This document shows positions 6,004 through 7,725 of a stretch of DNA of 7,725 nucleotides, one piece after another. The translations under genes and the position numbers were made by a program. Location: contig CANRCU010000104.1 of the NCBI GenBank assembly GCA_947629215.1, positions 1 to 7,725 on the forward strand, given 5' to 3'. The first letter of the stretch is position 1, and every line of letters starts with the position of its first letter. This DNA is from an uncultured Clostridia bacterium (GTDB lineage: Bacteria; Bacillota; Clostridia; Lachnospirales; CAG-274). Under the pieces are notes generated by a model. The model worked only from the letters and a program-made list of their open reading frames with translations. It did no database searches and had not been told where the DNA came from.

Positions 6004-6033
6004 GATACACCTCAACAATAGTCCATGATATTC

Positions 6034-6074
6034 ATACCGCCCTTATTACGTTTGCGGTATATATTCTTCCGCAA
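6034..6074 (-). promoter_or_regulatory. Two mutually exclusive short hairpins in the PEGA gene leader
   Basis: In the minus-strand transcript, TTGCGG (6074-6069) can pair with CCGCAA (6057-6052), 11 nt loop. Alternatively ATACCGC (6060-6054) can pair with GCGGTAT (6040-6034), 13 nt loop. Bases 6054-6057 are shared, so only one can form at a time. The second stem ends about 20 nt upstream of the ribosome binding site. No T run follows either stem. This could be a leader switch or chance; no known riboswitch class is recognised. Confidence 0.3.
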
Positions 6075-6146
6075 TGTCAAGCATACCCGTACCCTGCTTG
6101 CACCGTGTACTTTTCTATTTAAGCGCAGGACATACTTAATGATTAT

Positions 6147-6175
6147 ATAATAACATTTTTAAGTAAAATATACAA
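6147..6175 (-). promoter_or_regulatory. Candidate promoter of the PEGA protein gene
   Basis: On the minus strand, TTGTAT (6175-6170) is separated by 17 bp from TATTAT (6152-6147). A better -10, TATAAT at 6147-6142, overlaps it but has no well-spaced -35. The region is very AT-rich, so chance matches are likely. If used, the leader would be about 135 nt. Confidence 0.4.
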
Positions 6176-6253
6176 CATTTTTTTGCCAAAAATTTATTAC
6201 AATATTTTTACAAAGCATTTTTTAGGTATGCACGCAACTTGTCATTATCGGGC

Positions 6254-6283
6254 TTGTAAAATCCGACCCTGTTGTGGTATAAT
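6254..6283 (+). promoter_or_regulatory. Extended -10 promoter of the flavin reductase gene
   Basis: TATAAT at 6278-6283 is preceded by TGG (6275-6277), giving an extended -10. A weak -35, TTGTAA (6254-6259), lies 18 bp upstream. Transcription would begin near 6290, about 44 nt before the ATG at 6334, with the ribosome binding site at 6321-6327. Confidence 0.75.
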
Positions 6284-6333
6284 ATATAATTAAAAGAGTA
6301 CAAAATTTCAACAATATATAAGAGGTGAACATC

Positions 6334-6897
6334 ATGTCAAAGGAAATATGGAAACCCGGCACAGTGCTATACCCCGTTCCTGCGGTAATGGTCAGCTGCG
6401 GTGATATGGAAAACAGCAATATAGTTACCGTCGCATGGACGGGAATAATAAATTCAGAGCCCGCAATGGCTTATATCTCGCTCAGGCAGTCGAGATATTC
6501 ACACGAAATAATAAGCCGCACCCGCGAATTTGTTATAAATGTGACCACCGAAAGGCTTGTACGCGCAACAGACTGGTGCGGTGTCAAAAGCGGTCGCGAC
6601 TTTGACAAATTCAAAGAAATGAAGCTTACAAAACAAAAGGCAGAACATCTTGACTGCCCTATAATTGCCGAAAGCCCGATAAATATTGAATGTAAGGTAA
6701 AAGATATAATACCGCTCGGTTCTCACGATATGTTTCTTGCCGAAATAATAGGCTGTATGGCTGACACCGAATATATGGACGAAAACGGGCGTTTTGATTT
6801 TGCGGCATCAAAGCCGATATGCTATTCTCACGGCGAATATTACTCTCTTGGCAGCTATCTCGGCAAATTCGGGTATTCTGTCCAAAAAAAGAAATGA
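6334..6897 (+). CDS. Flavin reductase family protein (flavoredoxin-like)
   Basis: A 187-residue cytoplasmic protein of the flavin reductase-like, FMN-binding split-barrel family, close to the flavoredoxin type of anaerobes. Supporting motifs are PVPAVMVSCGD (14-24), NSNIVTVAWTGIINSEPAMA (27-46), the segment SLRQSRYSHEII (49-60) that contacts the flavin phosphate in family members, EFVINVTTE (65-73), and WCGVKSGRDFDKF (81-93). Such proteins bind FMN non-covalently and carry electrons or reduce flavin; the physiological partner is not evident. The start is the ATG at 6334 with AGAGGTG (6321-6327) six nt upstream. An in-frame GTG at 6325 is part of that binding site and is rejected. The YgiQ-family gene begins 35 bp downstream on the same strand and is probably co-transcribed. 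Not linked by sequence to the minus-strand transporter. Confidence 0.92.
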   Translation: MSKEIWKPGTVLYPVPAVMVSCGDMENSNIVTVAWTGIINSEPAMAYISLRQSRYSHEIISRTREFVINVTTERLVRATDWCGVKSGRDFDKFKEMKLTKQKAEHLDCPIIAESPINIECKVKDIIPLGSHDMFLAEIIGCMADTEYMDENGRFDFAASKPICYSHGEYYSLGSYLGKFGYSVQKKK

Positions 6898-6932
6898 CCT
6901 TATAATTATCTGACAGCAGCGAGGTGACTGAA

Positions 6933-7725
6933 ATGGATTTTTTACCCGTGTGCCGCGCGGATATGCAAAAACGCGGTTGGGATCGGCTTGACTTTATATA
7001 CATAACGGGCGACGCTTATGTCGATCACCCGTCTTTCGGCTGCGCCATAATCACGCGTCTGCTTGAGAGCCGCGGATACAAAGTCGGCATCATTGCTCAG
7101 CCCGATTGGAAAAAAGACGATGATTTTCTCAAACTTGGCACGCCAAAACTTGCTTTTTTGGTTTCGGGCGGAAATATAGATTCCATGGTAAATCATTATT
7201 CGGTCGCAAAAAAGCGCCGTTCCAAAGATCTATATTCTCCCGGCGGCAAAGCCGGTCTGCGCCCCGACAGAGCGACCATAGTCTATTGTCAGAACCTGCG
7301 GCGGCTGTTCCGAAACGTACCCATACTTATAGGCGGCCTTGAAGCAAGCCTAAGACGGCTTTCTCACTACGATTACTGGGATAATAGAGTCCGCCGTTCT
7401 ATATTGCTGGACTCCCAAGCCGATCTGCTAATGTACGGTATGGGAGAACACCATATAATAGAAATAGCCGAGGCACTTGAAAGCGGACTGGATATTCATG
7501 ATATAACCTATATCCGCGGTACGGTCTACAAAACAAAAACTCTTGACCGCATTTATGATGAATATATCACCCTGCCCGATCACAAAACGGTTTCCGCCGA
7601 TAAAAGAGCTTATGCGCAGGGTTTTCTTACCCAATACAAAAACAGCGACGCCATAACAGCCAAAATGCTTGTAGAGCCTTATGACGACTGCTATGTAATA
7701 CAGAACAGACCGTCCCTGCCGATAG
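6933..7725 (+). CDS. ygiQ: YgiQ family radical SAM protein, N-terminal 264 residues (runs off right edge)
   Basis: An open frame from the ATG at 6933 continues to the window edge without a stop; family members are roughly 600-750 residues, so less than half is present. GAGGTG (6921-6926) lies 6 nt before the ATG. Recognition rests on blocks typical of the YgiQ/UPF0313 N-terminus: LPVCRADMQKRGWDRLDFIY (4-23), ITGDAYVDHPSFGCAIITRL (24-43), VGIIAQPDW (51-59), YSPGGKAGLRPDRATIVY (101-118), LIGGLEASLRRLSHYDYWD (132-150) and SILLDSQADLLMYGMGE (156-172). This part resembles a cobalamin-binding-like Rossmann domain. The CxxxCxxC cluster that would hold the 4Fe-4S centre is expected beyond the edge and is not seen, so catalytic competence cannot be judged. 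The reaction of the family is not established to my knowledge. Follows the flavin reductase gene with a 35 bp gap. Confidence 0.93.
   Translation, partial: MDFLPVCRADMQKRGWDRLDFIYITGDAYVDHPSFGCAIITRLLESRGYKVGIIAQPDWKKDDDFLKLGTPKLAFLVSGGNIDSMVNHYSVAKKRRSKDLYSPGGKAGLRPDRATIVYCQNLRRLFRNVPILIGGLEASLRRLSHYDYWDNRVRRSILLDSQADLLMYGMGEHHIIEIAEALESGLDIHDITYIRGTVYKTKTLDRIYDEYITLPDHKTVSADKRAYAQGFLTQYKNSDAITAKMLVEPYDDCYVIQNRPSLPI

Larger units (their letters stand above)
6004..6333. other. Divergent intergenic region between the PEGA gene and the flavin reductase gene
   Basis: A 330 bp gene-free stretch between divergently transcribed genes. It holds a promoter for the plus-strand pair near 6254-6283, a weaker candidate for the minus-strand gene near 6147-6175, and a leader of about 135 nt for the latter with two overlapping short hairpins. 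A 65-codon minus frame (6222-6419) overlaps the start of the flavin reductase gene and is not credible. Confidence 0.75.

Noticed and set aside
6004..6018. TTG at 6018 as start of the PEGA protein
   Set aside because: The GAGGTG ribosome binding site at 6008-6013 lies within this extension and serves the ATG at 6003.
6052..6080. TTGACA (minus, 6080-6075) as a -35 for the PEGA gene
   Set aside because: At 16-18 bp spacing the -10 position reads ACCGCA/CCGCAA/CGCAAA, unlike TATAAT; the nearby AT-rich stretch is only about 12 bp away.
6325..6333. GTG at 6325 as start of the flavin reductase
   Set aside because: The GTG is the last part of the AGAGGTG binding site for the ATG at 6334.
6901..6906. 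TATAAT just after the flavin reductase stop as a separate promoter for the YgiQ gene
   Set aside because: No acceptable -35 at 16-18 bp upstream, where the sequence is coding; probably chance.

Overview
The window reads as a chromosomal segment from a Gram-positive, low-to-moderate GC anaerobe of the class Clostridia, probably a Ruminococcus/Oscillospiraceae-type gut bacterium. This is inferred from strong AGGAGG-type ribosome binding sites, heavy use of ATA for isoleucine, AT-rich intergenic DNA, a lipoprotein-type solute-binding protein, and the families present. No RNA gene, CRISPR array, insertion sequence or phage gene was seen.

Layout: (1) positions 1-346, minus strand: the N-terminal 115 residues of an acidic protein of unknown function that runs off the left edge. 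(2) 347-866: gene-free DNA with an imperfect ~80 bp direct repeat (copies 179 bp apart), several small hairpins, and the terminator of the next operon. (3) 867-4467, minus strand: a four-gene operon in the order permease, ATPase, solute-binding lipoprotein, DUF1847-type cysteine-rich protein. It starts at a near-consensus sigma-A promoter (4505-4533) and ends at an intrinsic terminator (834-859). (4) 4642-6003, minus strand: a single-pass membrane protein with PEGA-type repeats outside the membrane and its own candidate terminator. (5) 6004-6333: a divergent intergenic region with a promoter on each strand. (6) 6334-7725, plus strand: a flavin reductase/flavoredoxin-like protein, then the N-terminal 264 residues of a YgiQ-family radical SAM protein that runs off the right edge.

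The most interesting unit is the transporter operon. The three ABC components form a complete SsuABC/TauABC/NMT1-type importer. The solute-binding protein is unusually rich in cysteine: 11 in all, including adjacent pairs at 235-236, 384-385 and 396-397, the last two pairs on a low-complexity C-terminal tail. The last gene encodes a cytoplasmic protein with 10 cysteines in 214 residues. A shared role in handling a metal, a metal chelate or a thiol-reactive compound is an inference, not a demonstrated function. The operon promoter carries one 21 bp inverted repeat exactly over its -35 box and a second, different 21 bp near-palindrome 33 bp further upstream (centre to centre), so it is probably controlled by DNA-binding regulators. 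No metabolite riboswitch fits, because the leader is only about 30 nt long.

Several genes have longer open frames than their likely real starts. The starts given here were chosen by ribosome binding site position: ATPase at 3529, PEGA protein at 6003, flavin reductase at 6334.
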